A stretch of 64,000 nucleotides of DNA from positions 125,749,630 to 125,813,629 of the forward strand of contig OW121740.1 of NCBI GenBank assembly GCA_933228675.1. Reading direction: 5' to 3'. Below, piece by piece: positions 1 through 10,895 of this stretch. Under the pieces are notes generated by a model. The model ran no database searches, was not told where the DNA came from, and saw only the letters and a program-made list of their open reading frames with translations. Origin of the DNA: Stomorhina lunata. Lineage: Eukaryota > Arthropoda > Insecta > Diptera > Rhiniidae. Both the position numbers and the translations under genes were made by a program. Position 1 is the stretch's first letter, and each line of letters opens with the position of its first letter.

Positions 1-84
1 TTTTTTGATCAAGTTAGTTTCTATAGATATGTCAGATATTATTATTTTAGAAATTATTAATTTTCAATAGTTATTTCAATCAAA

Positions 85-1069
85 ATGGACTTCGAAAAAA
101 AAGTTCGTGAAAATATAATAAAACTTTTCAAAAAAATCCGTCATGGACTTTTAAAAAAATAGCTAAAAATTTGAAAGTTGACCCTCGAACGGTTTCTAAT
201 GCCATCAGACGGTATAAGGAAAACCTGGATCAGGGAGGAAAAAAGGTCCTACAGATATTGGTAAGGCAAAAGAAGTCGAGCGACTCTTTCGAAGAGCGCC
301 TAACACTTCTTTAAGAAAAGCAGCTCGTACGGTGAAATGTTCTACGAATTTTGCACATAGAGTCAAAGCTTATGCTGGACTGAAGACATACAAAGTCCAA
401 AAGGTTCCAGATCGCAATGCTATAAAGAACTTAGAAGCAAAAAAACGAGCGAAAAAATTGAAGTCTGATTTTATAAAAAGTACACCTGTTGTGTGATGGA
501 TGATGAAACATACGTACTGGCAGACTTTTCTCAACTTCCTGGTCAAGATTTTTATGTTGCTGATAAACGGGGCAATGTTCGGCAAGAGTTTCGCACAAAA
601 AAAAAAAATTCTCTAAGAAGTTTCTCGTGTGGCAAGCTATTTGCAGTTGTGGCAAAAGAAGTAAAGTATTTGTGGCATCTGGCACAATAAACACAGAAAT
701 GTATATAAAGGAGTGCCTACAAAAACGGTTGTTACCCTTTTTAAGAGAGCACAGAGTGACTACATTTTTTTGGCCCGATTTGGCATCATGCCATTATGGA
801 AAAAAGGCACTTGAGTGGTACTCAAAGAATAATGTCATTTTTGTACCACGAGAGGCAAATCCACCTAACTGTCTAGAACTTCGGCCTGTGGAAAGGTATT
901 GGCTCTAGTAAAAAAGGAATTGAAGAACACAGGAAAGATTTCCAAGAACATGTCCGATTTTAAGCGCAGGTGGAACACATGCTCCAAAAAGGTATCAGAA
1001 GCAACTGTAAAATCTTTAATGGGAGGGTTTCCGAAAAAAGTCGATAATTTTGCAAAACCCGAGTACTAA
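85..1069 (+). pseudogene. Tc1/mariner DD37E transposase, dead
   Basis: Decayed transposase of the IS630-Tc1-mariner superfamily, which would cut and paste its own element at TA sites. A helix-turn-helix-like segment (LKVDPRTVSNAIRRYKENL) is read near 172-228. The first catalytic Asp lies in MDDETYV (493 on), the second in WPDLASCHY (about 770-796), and the last acidic residue in RPVERYW (about 882-902). I count 37 residues between the second Asp and this Glu, hence DD37E. The frame changes near 245, in the A-run at 596-610 and near 900, and a stop follows STPVV at about 496, so it is not functional. The C-terminal part ends at the TAA at 1067-1069. The expected length (about 330 codons) fits the family. 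Terminal repeats were not identified; the left end may lie before base 1. Confidence 0.8.
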
Positions 1070-1218
1070 GTAAACATTTTAATGCTAAATGATTTTGTAT
1101 AATATGTCATTATATTTGCGTATTTTGTAGAGTTTTTATATTAAAAGGTTTGATTTTTATTTAAGAAAATCCAACTACAAATTTTATTTACAGCACTCTT
1201 TATATAGTTTTACATTCC

Positions 1219-1246
1219 TACGGGTATCTCTATAGAGATACCCGTA
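1219..1246. repeat. 28 bp perfect palindrome
   Basis: A perfect inverted repeat without spacer, centred on TATA, with arms TACGGGTATCTC and its complement. It lies 150 bp after the dead DD37E transposase, so it may be a fused pair of element ends. No gene reads through it. Confidence 0.75.
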
Positions 1247-1440
1247 ATAATAAACCGATTTTAACATGTTTCCAAGTGCCACCTTTAATTTGAACAAATG
1301 TCAGCTAGCCAACCTTCCATATGGACGGACGGTCATCGTTAAATTGACTTAGTGATTCTGAGATGATCTGAACACTTAAGGGTTGGTCTCAGACCAATTT
1401 TTCTATGCATAAGACTCATGCCTAAAAAAACACTGTAAAA
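1247..1440. repeat. Fragment with GTCY-type core
   Basis: Contains GGACGGACGG (about 1323) followed by a degenerate form of the core seen in the dispersed repeats of this window (a GATTCTGAG stretch and a GGTTGGTCTCAGACC stretch). It is a divergent relic of that repeat class, with no coding potential seen. Confidence 0.45.
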
Positions 1441-2580
1441 CTTATTTTGACTTTTGTGATTATTGTCGATTCTTCATTAAAGTATACATATATGGGCAGT
1501 AGGTGTGAACTTAGACCGATTTTGTTAAGATTTTGCACACACATATACCTATTCGGCATAAAGTTACACACCAAATTTCAATTATATACGACAACTGCTT
1601 TCAGATATATTATTCATATTGTGATTTTTTCGATTCTTCTATATTTAAGGATTTGTGAATCCTAGGCATATCCTTAAGCTGATTTTGTCGAAAGTTTGCA
1701 AGCAGTTTTACCAATTCTATATTAAATCAAATGTCAAATTATATTTGTGTACAGTAACTCACATAAGAGATATTTTTATTTGATAATTCTATTTACTGTT
1801 TAATATTGAGAAATATGTGGGCAGTAGGCGTGTTCTTCGACCGATTTTGTTAAGATTTTGCGCGCAAATATAACTATCATGTTACTCACCAAATTGCATT
1901 TATATACGACAACTGCTTTCAGATATATTTTTAATTTTGTGATATTTGTTGAATCTTCCAGATTTAAGGATTTGTGCATCGTAGGCGTATCCTTGGGCAG
2001 ATTTTGTTGAAAGTTTTAGCAATTCTGTATTAAATCATGCACTAAATTCGATTTGTCTAAAGTAACTCACATATGAAAAATTTTTAATTTTGTAAATTCT
2101 ATTTATTTTTTTAATATTAATAAAGATGGCGTGTCCTATGACCGATTTTCTTAAGATTTTGCTCACAAGTATATCTATTCGGCACCACATTACACACCAA
2201 ATTTCATTTATATACGACAACTGCTTTCAGATATATTTTTCATTTGGTGATTTTTGTCGATTCTACCAGATTTAAGGATCTGTGCATCCTAGGGGTATCC
2301 TTAAGCCAATTTTGTAGAAATTTTGCAAATTTTATTTGTCTAAAGTAACTTATATTGAAGATATTTTTAGTTTTGTGAATTCCGTTTATTTTTTAATATT
2401 AAGAAATATGTGGGCGGTAGGCGTGGCGTTAGACCGATTTCGTTCAAATTTCGAATATGATCATGCTGAATCGATGAAAATTCACATACCAAATTTCATT
2501 CATCAAAGACAACTGCTTCGATTTTTGCCCATTGGTTGTAGGGGATGGTGTATCACTGTGGTTCGGCGCGTATGATGGCG
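1441..2580 (+). repeat. Degenerate tandem repeat, about 310 bp unit, four copies
   Basis: The phrase GGGCAGTAGGCGTG followed by GACCGATTTTGTTAAGATTTT recurs in degraded form near 1491, 1816, 2123 and 2410, giving steps of about 325, 307 and 287 bp. Each unit continues with a conserved ACGACAACTGCTTTCAGATA stretch. Short open frames inside it are shadows of the repeat. It resembles the internal repeats of the larger elements at 13395 and 31105 in style but not in wording. Confidence 0.7.
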
Positions 2581-2930
2581 TTACTCTATTAAATTTAACT
2601 AAACCTTGCAGGAACCTCATTTCAGTGAAAGATCTGCGAGTGATGAACTGATGTCCCCAAAATATCATACAACTTTTACGTGGTAAATCTCTGTTCAATA
2701 CTAAGACAATCTATTAATCATTAAGTAAAGTTCAAGTGCTTTTTCCCGGGATTATTTTATAATTAGTTTTAAAAAAAGATCACAGCGAGTGAATTAAAAA
2801 TGTCTGAAAGAGATAATGAATCGAAAGTGCGCACTTTAAATAGAAATTGATTACATCAATAGCATTTACAGGGAAATGTTTATGTAAAGAAAATGTTAAC
2901 AGTTTTTAAAATAAACAAATTTTATTAGTT
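2581..2930. other. No recognised feature
   Basis: AT-rich unique-looking DNA. I see no gene, RNA or clear repeat boundary here. Confidence 0.5.
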
Positions 2931-3290
2931 AATCTAAATATATCCGATATGTGATGGAAATCGATCGTTTTCAAATCGATCGATTTCAGATACATATATT
3001 TTTGAGATCATTTTCGGTGATTTTCTTAAAAAAATTAAAAATTGGGCTTTAATTCTTTTGACTGATATCCTTTCATTCATTACTATCTCAAAAATATCAG
3101 GTATGTGATGGACATTTTTCGTTTTCAAATCGATCGATTTTAGACATATTTTGAAAATTTTGGCTTTAATCCTTTTGACTGATATTTTATCTTTCATTTG
3201 GTTTGAATTTTTTGTTAAAATTATATCTGAAATCTATCGATTTTAAAACGATCGATTTTCATCACATATCGGTATATGTTATTTTGATTC
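2931..3290. repeat. Dispersed repeat with ATCGATCGAT cores
   Basis: Three degenerate copies of a module built from TATGTGATGGAAATCGATCG and CAAATCGATCGATTT. The companion phrase CTTTCATTTGGTTTGAATTT appears at about 3190. The same module recurs at 5320-5500 inside the Fer2LCH intron and, in the other direction, at 24590-24640 inside Fer1HCH intron 1. Confidence 0.65.
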
Positions 3291-3913
3291 ACTTTAAAAT
3301 TCCCTTAAGATTTTATATCTCAAAATAGTATCTTTCCGCTGCATTGTAAACAGTTTGGCAACTCTGTTTAGTAAAAAGTAAAATCGGGCGTTTGTGGCTA
3401 AAAAAGTATACAAATAAAAACACACAAAATTGTTGTCTTTTCTTAAGCTTTTATAATTTTTTATTGAATGTTTTAGTTATTTATTTTTATAATTAATTTG
3501 TTCTTGCTTTTGGATGGAAAAACAAAGAACATTTTCAAAATTATCACATTAATGAAATCTATAGTTTGAATCAAAATCACGTGTAGAGTGTGAATGAATT
3601 TTGTTTATATTTTTTGTTTTATTATTAAATAATTTATGAATTAACATTGAAAAAATGGTAGATAAACAAATAATGAAATAAGAAGGTCGAAAAAATATAT
3701 AATTTAATACTACTCAAACAATTTTGCTTGAAATAAATAGAAAACAAAAATTTCAAAACTTCAAATGAAATAAGATAAAGAAAAAAAACTAAATAAATGC
3801 TGTTTTCGAAACAAAGAGTCTAAAGATGGAAAATTTTTATTAGATTTAGTTCTTAAACATTTTTGAGTTTAATTAAATATTTAATTGTAAAAACTCTTTG
3901 CTGGATGTAAATA
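3291..3913. other. AT-rich spacer, no recognised feature
   Basis: AT-rich DNA downstream of Fer2LCH with no convincing open frame or repeat. Confidence 0.5.
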
Positions 3914-3919
3914 TTTATT
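3914..3919 (-). terminator. Fer2LCH polyadenylation signal
   Basis: AATAAA on the minus strand, about 37 bp past the Fer2LCH stop codon, at the usual spacing for a short 3' UTR. Confidence 0.6.
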
Positions 3920-3955
3920 ATAATTTCATTGAAGTTTTAAGAATCTCTTAAAAAT

Positions 3956-6900
3956 TTATTGCTTTTGCAAATATTCATCGAACAAGTAGATGGCCAAAGA
4001 AGGATCTTGTTGGTTCATCAATTTGGACAAATCGTTGGCATAACCAGACAATTTGCGTACAGTTTCAGCCTGTTTACCCAAGAATTTCTCTTCAATATAT
4101 TGAGCTGTTTCGGGATCGCGTTCAGTGGCATGTAGAGAGCGGGTATGAACATGGATAGCACCATTGGACAATAGTTTCTCAGTATCCAAAGCCATGGCCA
4201 AAGAGTGTAATTCATCAACTTCCAATTGTAAACGTTGTTTGGCGACAGTAGCGGGACTTTCGTGGACAACATTGAAATTGGCCTTGCCACCACGACGAGA
4301 CAATTGTTTGATCATGTCAATGGTATCATCGAAGGAACGATCGGACAAACCTTGGTAGAGTTTCTGGAAACCGGGACGATTCTTTTGGTATGAGTTGAAG
4401 TGGGTGGCCAATAAGAGGTATTCATAGGATTTGGTCAAGTGAGAGTTGATGTAGGCTTGAATTTCGGGTTCGATGTGATCAATGCCACCATAGCGGGCAT
4501 TACAGATGGAGGAGCCTATTAAGATAAAATAGAGAGATGAAATATTAATAAGACTTCAAAGGTAGATTTAAATATTAAATAATAAAAAAAATGTTACTAT
4601 TTCTAAGATGTTGTTCCACTGTAAGTTCTTCAACTTAAGTGAAAAATTATACTGTATAAGTTCCCACTTAAGTTGTTAAACCTAGACATATTTTCATATA
4701 ACGGCTTTAAACAATTTTAGAGACAATCATTAGAATCGCGAAAATTCTATTAGAAATTTCGAATATTTACTAGGAGAAATGTTTGCTCGATTAATCGGAA
4801 AAATTAAATCGATTAATAGCTCGAGTAAATTTCAAATAAAGATTTATTTGAGTAATTTTCCACGAGTTTATGGAGTTTATGGAAAAATTTACTCGAGTAA
4901 TTTTTAGATTTCACTGGAGTTATTCGAGTAATTTTTAACGATTAATCGATTTTTTGAGTAATTCAAAAATCCCATTTTCAAGTTATTTGATTTCTTAAAC
5001 AATTAAAAATTGAATAAAAAATCGAGTAATATTTACATAGCACAGTGGGGGATTTGGTTTCAAAAATTGCGGTTTAATAAAATTTCAAAAGAAGTCGAAG
5101 TTAACTTTGATTTTTTTACTAAGAATTTTCTTCTACTATTTTAGAGCATTCAAATTTTTCGGAATCTATACGACCTATAATCGTTTCTCGGAATATATTG
5201 AACATTAAACAATTTCGATCGGAATTCAACAACGGAATGGTTTCAGTTTGGAACGGAGCTTGTGACATGCCTGTATATTTCCCGAAGAAATTGACTGACC
5301 GAACAATTTCAAGCTATACCGGTATGCTATGGAAATCTATCGTTTTCAAGGCGATCGATTTTTGATATATTTTGTTACTTCCCAAAAAAAAAATAACATT
5401 TGGACTTTAATCCTTTTAACAGACATCTTATCTTTCATTTGGTTTGAATTTTTTGTGAAAATGGGGAATTATCTCAAAAATACACCTGAAAACGATAAAC
5501 TTCCATTTTTTGCCGGATAATGTATATTTGACTACCCCAATCTTTTAAGTCTTGCAAGGTTCGAAATGAATATATATGTTTTAAAAAGGTATGATATCTG
5601 GACCGATATTTTAAATAAAAAAATTCTGCTCATATTTGCTTCTTTTTAAAATATTTTAGCTTTTCTAAAAATGTCTGATACTTGGTGGTCTAAATTTTCT
5701 AAATCTCAATATCAGTTCAGAAAATAAAATTTCACTTATATTTGTCCCGCTTTAAAATATTTATTTTCTATGAAATCTGGAATCAGTTTACAAAATTTTG
5801 TTATTTTGACCTCCAGGGGAACTAAAATTTCCAAAATTTCTTTTTGAGTTGAAATTTAAAACTTTGGAATAAATTCTTTTAAATTTTAAAGATTACGAAA
5901 ATAATTAAAAAAAGCGAAACTTTTGATAAAAAATTTCATAATTTCTTAGAACGTAAGCCCTATGCCTACAGCTTGTAAAAGCTTGATCCCTTAACTTTCC
6001 AAAACTGTTTAAAATTTTAAAATCGCTCTGCAAATCTAAGTGTGGGAGGTACTAAAGTACTACGACCTATGCGAAAACAGTTTTTTGTGAATATCTCAAA
6101 TGTTTGCATTTATTTCGAAATCTTTGAAAATAGTTTTTCTATGTCCTCACCTTGGGCTATGGTCAAATGTGGACCGATTTTAAATTTGGTACAGTGATTT
6201 TAGTTTACATATGCAATATTTGTTTTAAATTTCATGAAAAAATATTGATATTTGTGGCCAATATATCAATTCCGGGAAGTGGGACATATGCGACGTACCA
6301 TAAATAATGGACGAATTTCAATAGCCATAGTCTCATGGATCAAAAAATGATTTGTGCCAAATTTCATCAAATTATCTTTAGAATTGCGACCTGTACTTTG
6401 AGGTCCAGCCAGATAAACGGATGGACGGACCGACATCGCTAAATCGACTCCGAAAGTAATTCTAAGCCTATTGGTATACTAAAAGGTGGGTCTAATACAA
6501 ATTTTTATTTGCGTTACATACATCAGCACAATTTTTGAATACCCTTTCCACCAATGGTGCTGAAGGGTAGAAAAAAATTAATAAAATTTGTAAAATTTTA
6601 GATACAACAAAAATTTTAATACAATTTTTAATAAAAAATAAGTAACACATTTGATCATTTTAAAAATTTTTGGTTGAATCTAAAATTTTAGGGTTTTAAT
6701 TAAGTTTTTTTTTCTTTTTCTGTAAAGTAACAAAAATCAAGTTAGGCCTTTTTAATATTAAGCCATCGATATGAAATAAATAATTCAAGACCTATTCTAA
6801 CATTTTTAACCCTAATATCCCACTGTGCTTAGTGTGAAGACACCTTCAACTTCCTGTTTACTTCCAAACAGTGTAAACAACTCTCTAAGAATAATAGTGA

Positions 6901-7504
6901 AATCAAAAATAATCAATAATTTAGATAATTTTTAGTGTTAAACAAAAAATAATTGTGCTACTAAAGGTAAATTCTTACTTTCACTAGCAAACATTCCGGT
7001 TATAGCTTGTTAAGGTTTTTTATTAAGAAAAAAAAGAATAAAAAGCATCCGGAAATTATTAAAATTCAGTAAATTTCTACAGATAACATTAACATAACAA
7101 CAGCAAAATAAACAATAACATTATAATGAAGATAAACAGCAAGAATAACAACACAAAACAGCTGTTACTCTAACCATTATCATACAAAATGTTAAGATTA
7201 ACTTAAAACTAACAAGAAATGTTAAGATTAACATGAAAAATACACTCCCATGTTAATGCTTACACTCTTTAAAAGTTAATCTATGTTAAGTTTATTTAGT
7301 TGAATGTTAATGTTATATTAACTCTTCACTAATAGGAAATTTTATATAAACAATGTTAATTATCCACTAAAAATAACATAAAAAATACTCACCAGAGATG
7401 GTTGAGGTAGAGCAAGCTCTTACGACGTTATTGTGACAAACTTCTTCGGTTTTTACTACGGCGCAAATAGCAGCCAACAAGGCAACAACAATAAAAGATT
7501 TCAT
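3956..7504 (-). CDS. Fer2LCH: Secreted ferritin light chain homologue
   Basis: Non-catalytic subunit of secreted insect ferritin, the iron store of the secretory pathway and haemolymph. Exons are 7504-7393 and 4515-3956. The intron has GTGAGT and AATAG borders and splits a Gly codon. The product is 223 aa, close to the roughly 227 aa known for Drosophila. Residues 1-19 form a signal peptide (MKSFIVVALLAAICAVVKT); Cys 23, 31 and 42 follow in the mature N-terminus, as in secreted insect ferritins. The four-helix ferritin domain fills the rest, including SYEYLLLATHF and the C-terminal LFDEYLQKQ. By hand alignment the heavy-chain ferroxidase positions E53, E88 and H91 are H, S and D here, so it should not oxidise iron. 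The gene is head to head with Fer1HCH. The 2.9 kb intron is full of repeats. No IRE-like hairpin is seen in its leader. Confidence 0.95.
4631..4675. repeat. Short hairpin in Fer2LCH intron
   Basis: An 11 bp perfect inverted repeat, CAACTTAAGTG and its complement, with a 23 bp loop. Probably a relic of a small repeat. Confidence 0.6.
4780..5010. repeat. TTACTCGAGTAA-type repeat cluster in Fer2LCH intron
   Basis: Several copies of ACTCGAGTAATTTT and its variants (for example near 4890 and 4925) and of ATTAATCGATT. It looks like a degraded simple or palindromic repeat. Confidence 0.45.
5300..5520. repeat. ATCGATCG dispersed repeat copy in Fer2LCH intron
   Basis: Matches the 2931-3290 repeat: ATGGAAATCTATCG, GCGATCGATTTTTGATA and CTTTCATTTGGTTTGAATTT in the same order. 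The short open frame here (5329-5520) is a by-product of the repeat. Confidence 0.6.
5521..6134. other. Intron sequence, no recognised feature
   Basis: AT-rich Fer2LCH intron sequence. I see no element boundary or open frame of interest. Confidence 0.45.
6135..6572 (-). repeat. GTCY-core dispersed repeat, partial
   Basis: Minus-strand partial copy of the commonest repeat of this window. It has the complement of the core GAGTCGATTTAGCGATGTCC (about 6425-6450) and ends near 6569 with the hairpin-like TACCCTTTCCACCA and TGGTGCTGAAGGGTA. It lies inside the Fer2LCH intron. Confidence 0.75.
6573..7386. other. Intron sequence, TTAACAT-rich
   Basis: AT-rich. The part from about 7080 to 7380 is rich in TTAACAT and AACATTAAC words. 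A similar word bias appears at 23560-23850 in Fer1HCH intron 1. No defined element is seen. Confidence 0.4.
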
Positions 7505-7532
7505 CTTTTGTTTTTCGATATTTTTCTTCTTT

Positions 7533-7871
7533 CTAAAATTGATACAAAAAAAAACAAGAAATAAAATAATATTATGAAAATTTTGTTTGATATTTTAAAA
7601 ACTTCAAAATTTATTTTAACAATTTTTTCTAGATTTTTACAAGTAGCCAGATTTTTAAAAAATTATTTCACACCTTAACTCGGTTTTTCAAAATTACACT
7701 GCGAGTGTTCTTTGCTTCGATTATATGAAACGAATAATTTCTACCCCAGAGTTTTTATTGATATTTAAATAGAAAATTCTTGAATTTCTGTTTAGTGAAA
7801 TGAAAACTTCTTCTCTTCGCGATAAAAAGAAAACCGTTATCTTTTATTTTAATTTCTAAAAACCAACTTAC
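7533..7871 (-). other. Candidate 5' UTR intron of Fer2LCH
   Basis: On the minus strand a GTAAGT donor begins at 7871 and an acceptor ends with ATCAATTTTAG at 7533, 28 bp before the ATG and after a run of T. This would place the Fer2LCH leader in an upstream exon. It is inferred from splice-site wording only; no transcript evidence is available. Confidence 0.35.
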
Positions 7872-8403
7872 AATTTAATTCCTTAATTCACAAAAATTCT
7901 TTGTGTAACTTTGACTGATTTTTTAATATATTTTTTAATTGTTTTTGTTTTATTATATTTATTTTTGGTCTTGCTTGTTTAGTCGACACTTTGGAACTGC
8001 TGTTTCTAGTGCTGTTTGGGTCGATACTTGTATACACACCAGATTCCCATTAAGTTCATGAGTATTTGTTATTTTGCACTCTTTGTCTCTCTGACTGAGT
8101 GATAGTACTCTCTATTTTGTTTTCATTTCAAATATGGCCAAACCAATATGGCTGACTTTAAAAGTAGCTGCCAGGCACTACACTAAATTTGTCCCCTTCG
8201 TAGTTTGTTGTGTGTTTGGTGGGGAGTGTTGTGCATGACTCATACCGTTACAAAGTATAATTCCATATAATTCAAAATATTATGTTGTTCAAGTAATTTT
8301 TTATAGTGTTATCGCTGTTTTTTTTTTTTTTTTTTTTGAACTACGTAGCACTTAAGAAGATATTTTTATTGTCAATCAATCTGTATTAAACAATAAAGAA
8401 TTT
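7872..8403. other. Fer2LCH upstream region
   Basis: Presumed promoter side of Fer2LCH. A minus-strand TCAGTC, the usual arthropod initiator core, lies at about 7914-7919, but no TATA box sits at the right spacing. A T-run occupies about 8319-8337. Nothing else is recognised. Confidence 0.3.
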
Positions 8404-8518
8404 CCCCTAAATTTATAAACGAATTATAAAAATATCAAAGTCTTATAGTAGGAATTTTGTATGAAAAATTTGAATTATAAGCTTGTCATAGCTATATTTT
8501 TCTTTTATGAATTAGGGG
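8404..8518 (-). mobile_element. 115 bp palindromic MITE, copy 1
   Basis: Begins CCCCTAA and ends TTAGGGG. The terminal inverted repeats of about 19 bp read CCCCTAATTCATAAACGAA. The second copy at 24984-25098 has exactly the same length and lies in the opposite direction. It is a non-autonomous DNA element; the parent family is unknown. Confidence 0.8.
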
Positions 8519-8547
8519 CTTACATTATAAGTATTTTTCAATTATAA

Positions 8548-8840
8548 TTTAGGCGTAAAGGGTATTATAAGTTTGTGCTGATGTATGTAACGCATAGAAA
8601 TATTTGTCTTAGTAATGCAATCAAATAATTTGATGAAATTTGGCACAGATCATTTTTGATAGTGGGACCATGGCTATTGAAATTCTTCAAAATCGGTTCA
8701 TTATTTATGATACCTTCCATAGGTCCTAGTTCCCGGAATTGATATAAAATAAAAATAATAAAATAAATTTGGCCACAAATATCAATTTTTTTCATAGTGG
8801 GACCATGACCATTGAAATTCGTCAAAATCGGTTCATTATT
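8548..8840 (+). repeat. GTCY-core dispersed repeat, left part (interrupted)
   Basis: Starts AAAGGGTATTATAAGTTTGTG and runs to GGTTCATTATT, where the 8841-10172 element is inserted. The repeat resumes at 10173. The (GTCY)n core is deleted in this copy: TTTGTCTTA is joined directly to GTAATGCAATC. Confidence 0.8.
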
Positions 8841-10172
8841 TGTGGAGCCGCGGAACAAAAGGTTCTTTTTGCATACTTTTTACATTTTGGTTTTTTGTTA
8901 TTTTTGTAATATTTAGGATGAAATCTTTCAAATACAATTGAGAAACCGTAATAATTTTTTTTTATTTAGTAATTAAATGGACATTAAAAAAGTTTTACTA
9001 AACAAAAGGTTCTTTTCTACTTTTTTTTTAACAAAAGTTTCTTTTTCCATAGTAAGTAAGTTACATATTTTTTCCCTTATTCGTGTAGTTTAGGGTGCAC
9101 CTTATTTTATGAAAGTGCGCAATTGAACCTTTACTCCCCCTTGAAATGTTCTAAGTAATACAGAAACATGCTACACAAATTTTTTCCGCCCACAAGGTGG
9201 TAAACTTTTTGGAATGGGAAAAGTATGGGGAGTATTTTCGGTTTTGTCCAAATTAATTTTTTTACTGGAATATAAAAGAGAACTAAAGAAGCTTTATTTA
9301 AAGTCATCAATATTAAAAATCCAAGAAGTGGTTTCAATGGTATTGCAATTTTTCCCAGAAAATGCGTGTCCTTGACGACTCGCCTAAGGATATGCAGCTA
9401 AAAAATTTATTTAAATCAGTTTTTAATTTTTTTTTTTAAATTTTGTTTAAAAAATATTACAAATAAAACATTTGCTTCTCAGTATCACAAAACAAACAAA
9501 TGGCAGAATAAAAACCAAAAAAATGAGGTCCGTACCTGTGATTTCAAATCGAAGAGTTCCGCGAAAATGTTAATTTTTTGTTAATAACTTTAGTATATGC
9601 TTGTTAAACTGTACCAATGTTCAACATTTATAAAAGTAATAGTGAATATTTTTCCTCAGTCTATTTATAATGTAAACGGCATTGTTATTTTAATATGTAT
9701 TGTAAAAGTTGAACACTTTCTTTCCCGGGGTCAAATGTCATAATATAGAGTTTTTTCCATTGAAAAATGACAGAATATTAAGAATTTATTACCAAAATTT
9801 GGTCAAAGTGCAAAAATATACAATACTGCATGTTTTTATGTTAGGTAGGTTACTTCTGGGGGGAGCTATGGTTTAATTTCGTTGCATAACAAAAATTATT
9901 TTTTCATATTTTTAATTTTTTTTTGTATCAAAAGGTACTTTTTCACTTTTTTTTTAACAAAAGGTTCTTTTTCCAAAATAAAAGTGCTTATTTAAAGAGA
10001 CTTTTAAGATTTTATGTGGTGATTTAGAGCACAAAGATTCACCTACTGGTAAGTAGCTAACTTAAATATATTTCGCTGTTCATTGATTTTTTAAAGTGCG
10101 AAATAACAAAAAATTTAATTTTCCAAAAATTTTGAATGATGCAAGAAGAAACTTTTGTTCCGCGGCTCCACA
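8841..10172 (+). mobile_element. 1.33 kb inverted-repeat DNA element nested in a repeat
   Basis: Terminal inverted repeats of about 34 bp start TGTGGAGCCGCGGAACAAAA; the first 21 bp are identical and the rest has two mismatches. The host repeat is cut cleanly: its ATTATTTATGG phrase is split, with a 2 bp TT or 4 bp ATTT duplication depending on where the end is placed. Motifs related to AACAAAAGGTTCTTTTT recur inside near 9001, 9030, 9928 and 9957. No transposase is visible (the longest frame is 68 codons), so it is non-autonomous. I do not recognise the family. Confidence 0.85.
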
Positions 10173-10681
10173 TTTATGGTACCTTCCATAGGTCCCACTT
10201 CCCGGAATTGATATTTTGGCCACAAATATCAGATTTTTTTCATGAAATTTAAAAAAATACTGCCTATATAAACCAAAATCACTGTACCAAATTTCGTTGA
10301 AATTCGATCCACATTTGACCATATAGCTCCCATACAAACTCTTCTGTCAAAACACACTAAATGAGACAAAACTCTCTAAAACGCATATAAATCTGAAGAT
10401 AATGAAAATTTTGAGTTTATTTTTTACATACATAATTTTTGTAACTGTAATCAATTTGCCAAATTTCGAGATAATTGGTCCACATTTTACCCTAGCTCTC
10501 ATATAAGTCCAAATGATGGAAACAGCTTAAATATATAAGTTCTGAGAAAATGTTTGTATGATGGCAAAATTTAGCAAATATTTTTCTTAATACAGGAAAA
10601 AGAACACCTTAGTCCTTAGTGGTGAAGGGTATCAAGGCCAACCATACGGCTTGACCAACTATAGCACTTTCTTACTTGTTT
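10173..10681 (+). repeat. GTCY-core dispersed repeat, right part
   Basis: Continues the copy that begins at 8548: ATTTATGGTACCTTCC, then CACATTTGACC, ending GTGGTGAAGGGTAT and ACTTTCTTACTTGTTTT. Confidence 0.8.
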
Positions 10682-10895
10682 TATCAAAACTAAGTCAGCA
10701 ACATATTTTAGCATAAGTGGATCTAAAATATGTTTTTAGAACCAGAGTTGTGTTTCTTTGTTACGATTTCATGATAATATATAGTTTTATAGATTTTCTA
10801 AAATCATCCGACTAATTTGGGGTAAGCTTAGATCCAATATGCTCCAAATGTTGGGTAAAATTTGTTTGCTGGTTTAAAATAAGTTGTACATTTTT
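10682..10895. other. No recognised feature
   Basis: AT-rich spacer between repeats. Confidence 0.4.

Noticed and set aside
7505..7750. IRE in the Fer2LCH leader around the minus-strand CAGTG near 7691
   Set aside because: The flanking five bases (ACTCG and AATTT) do not pair and there is no bulged C.
9131..9337. 68-codon minus frame as a transposase of the 8841-10172 element
   Set aside because: Too short, no DDE or HTH pattern, and no extension in other frames.
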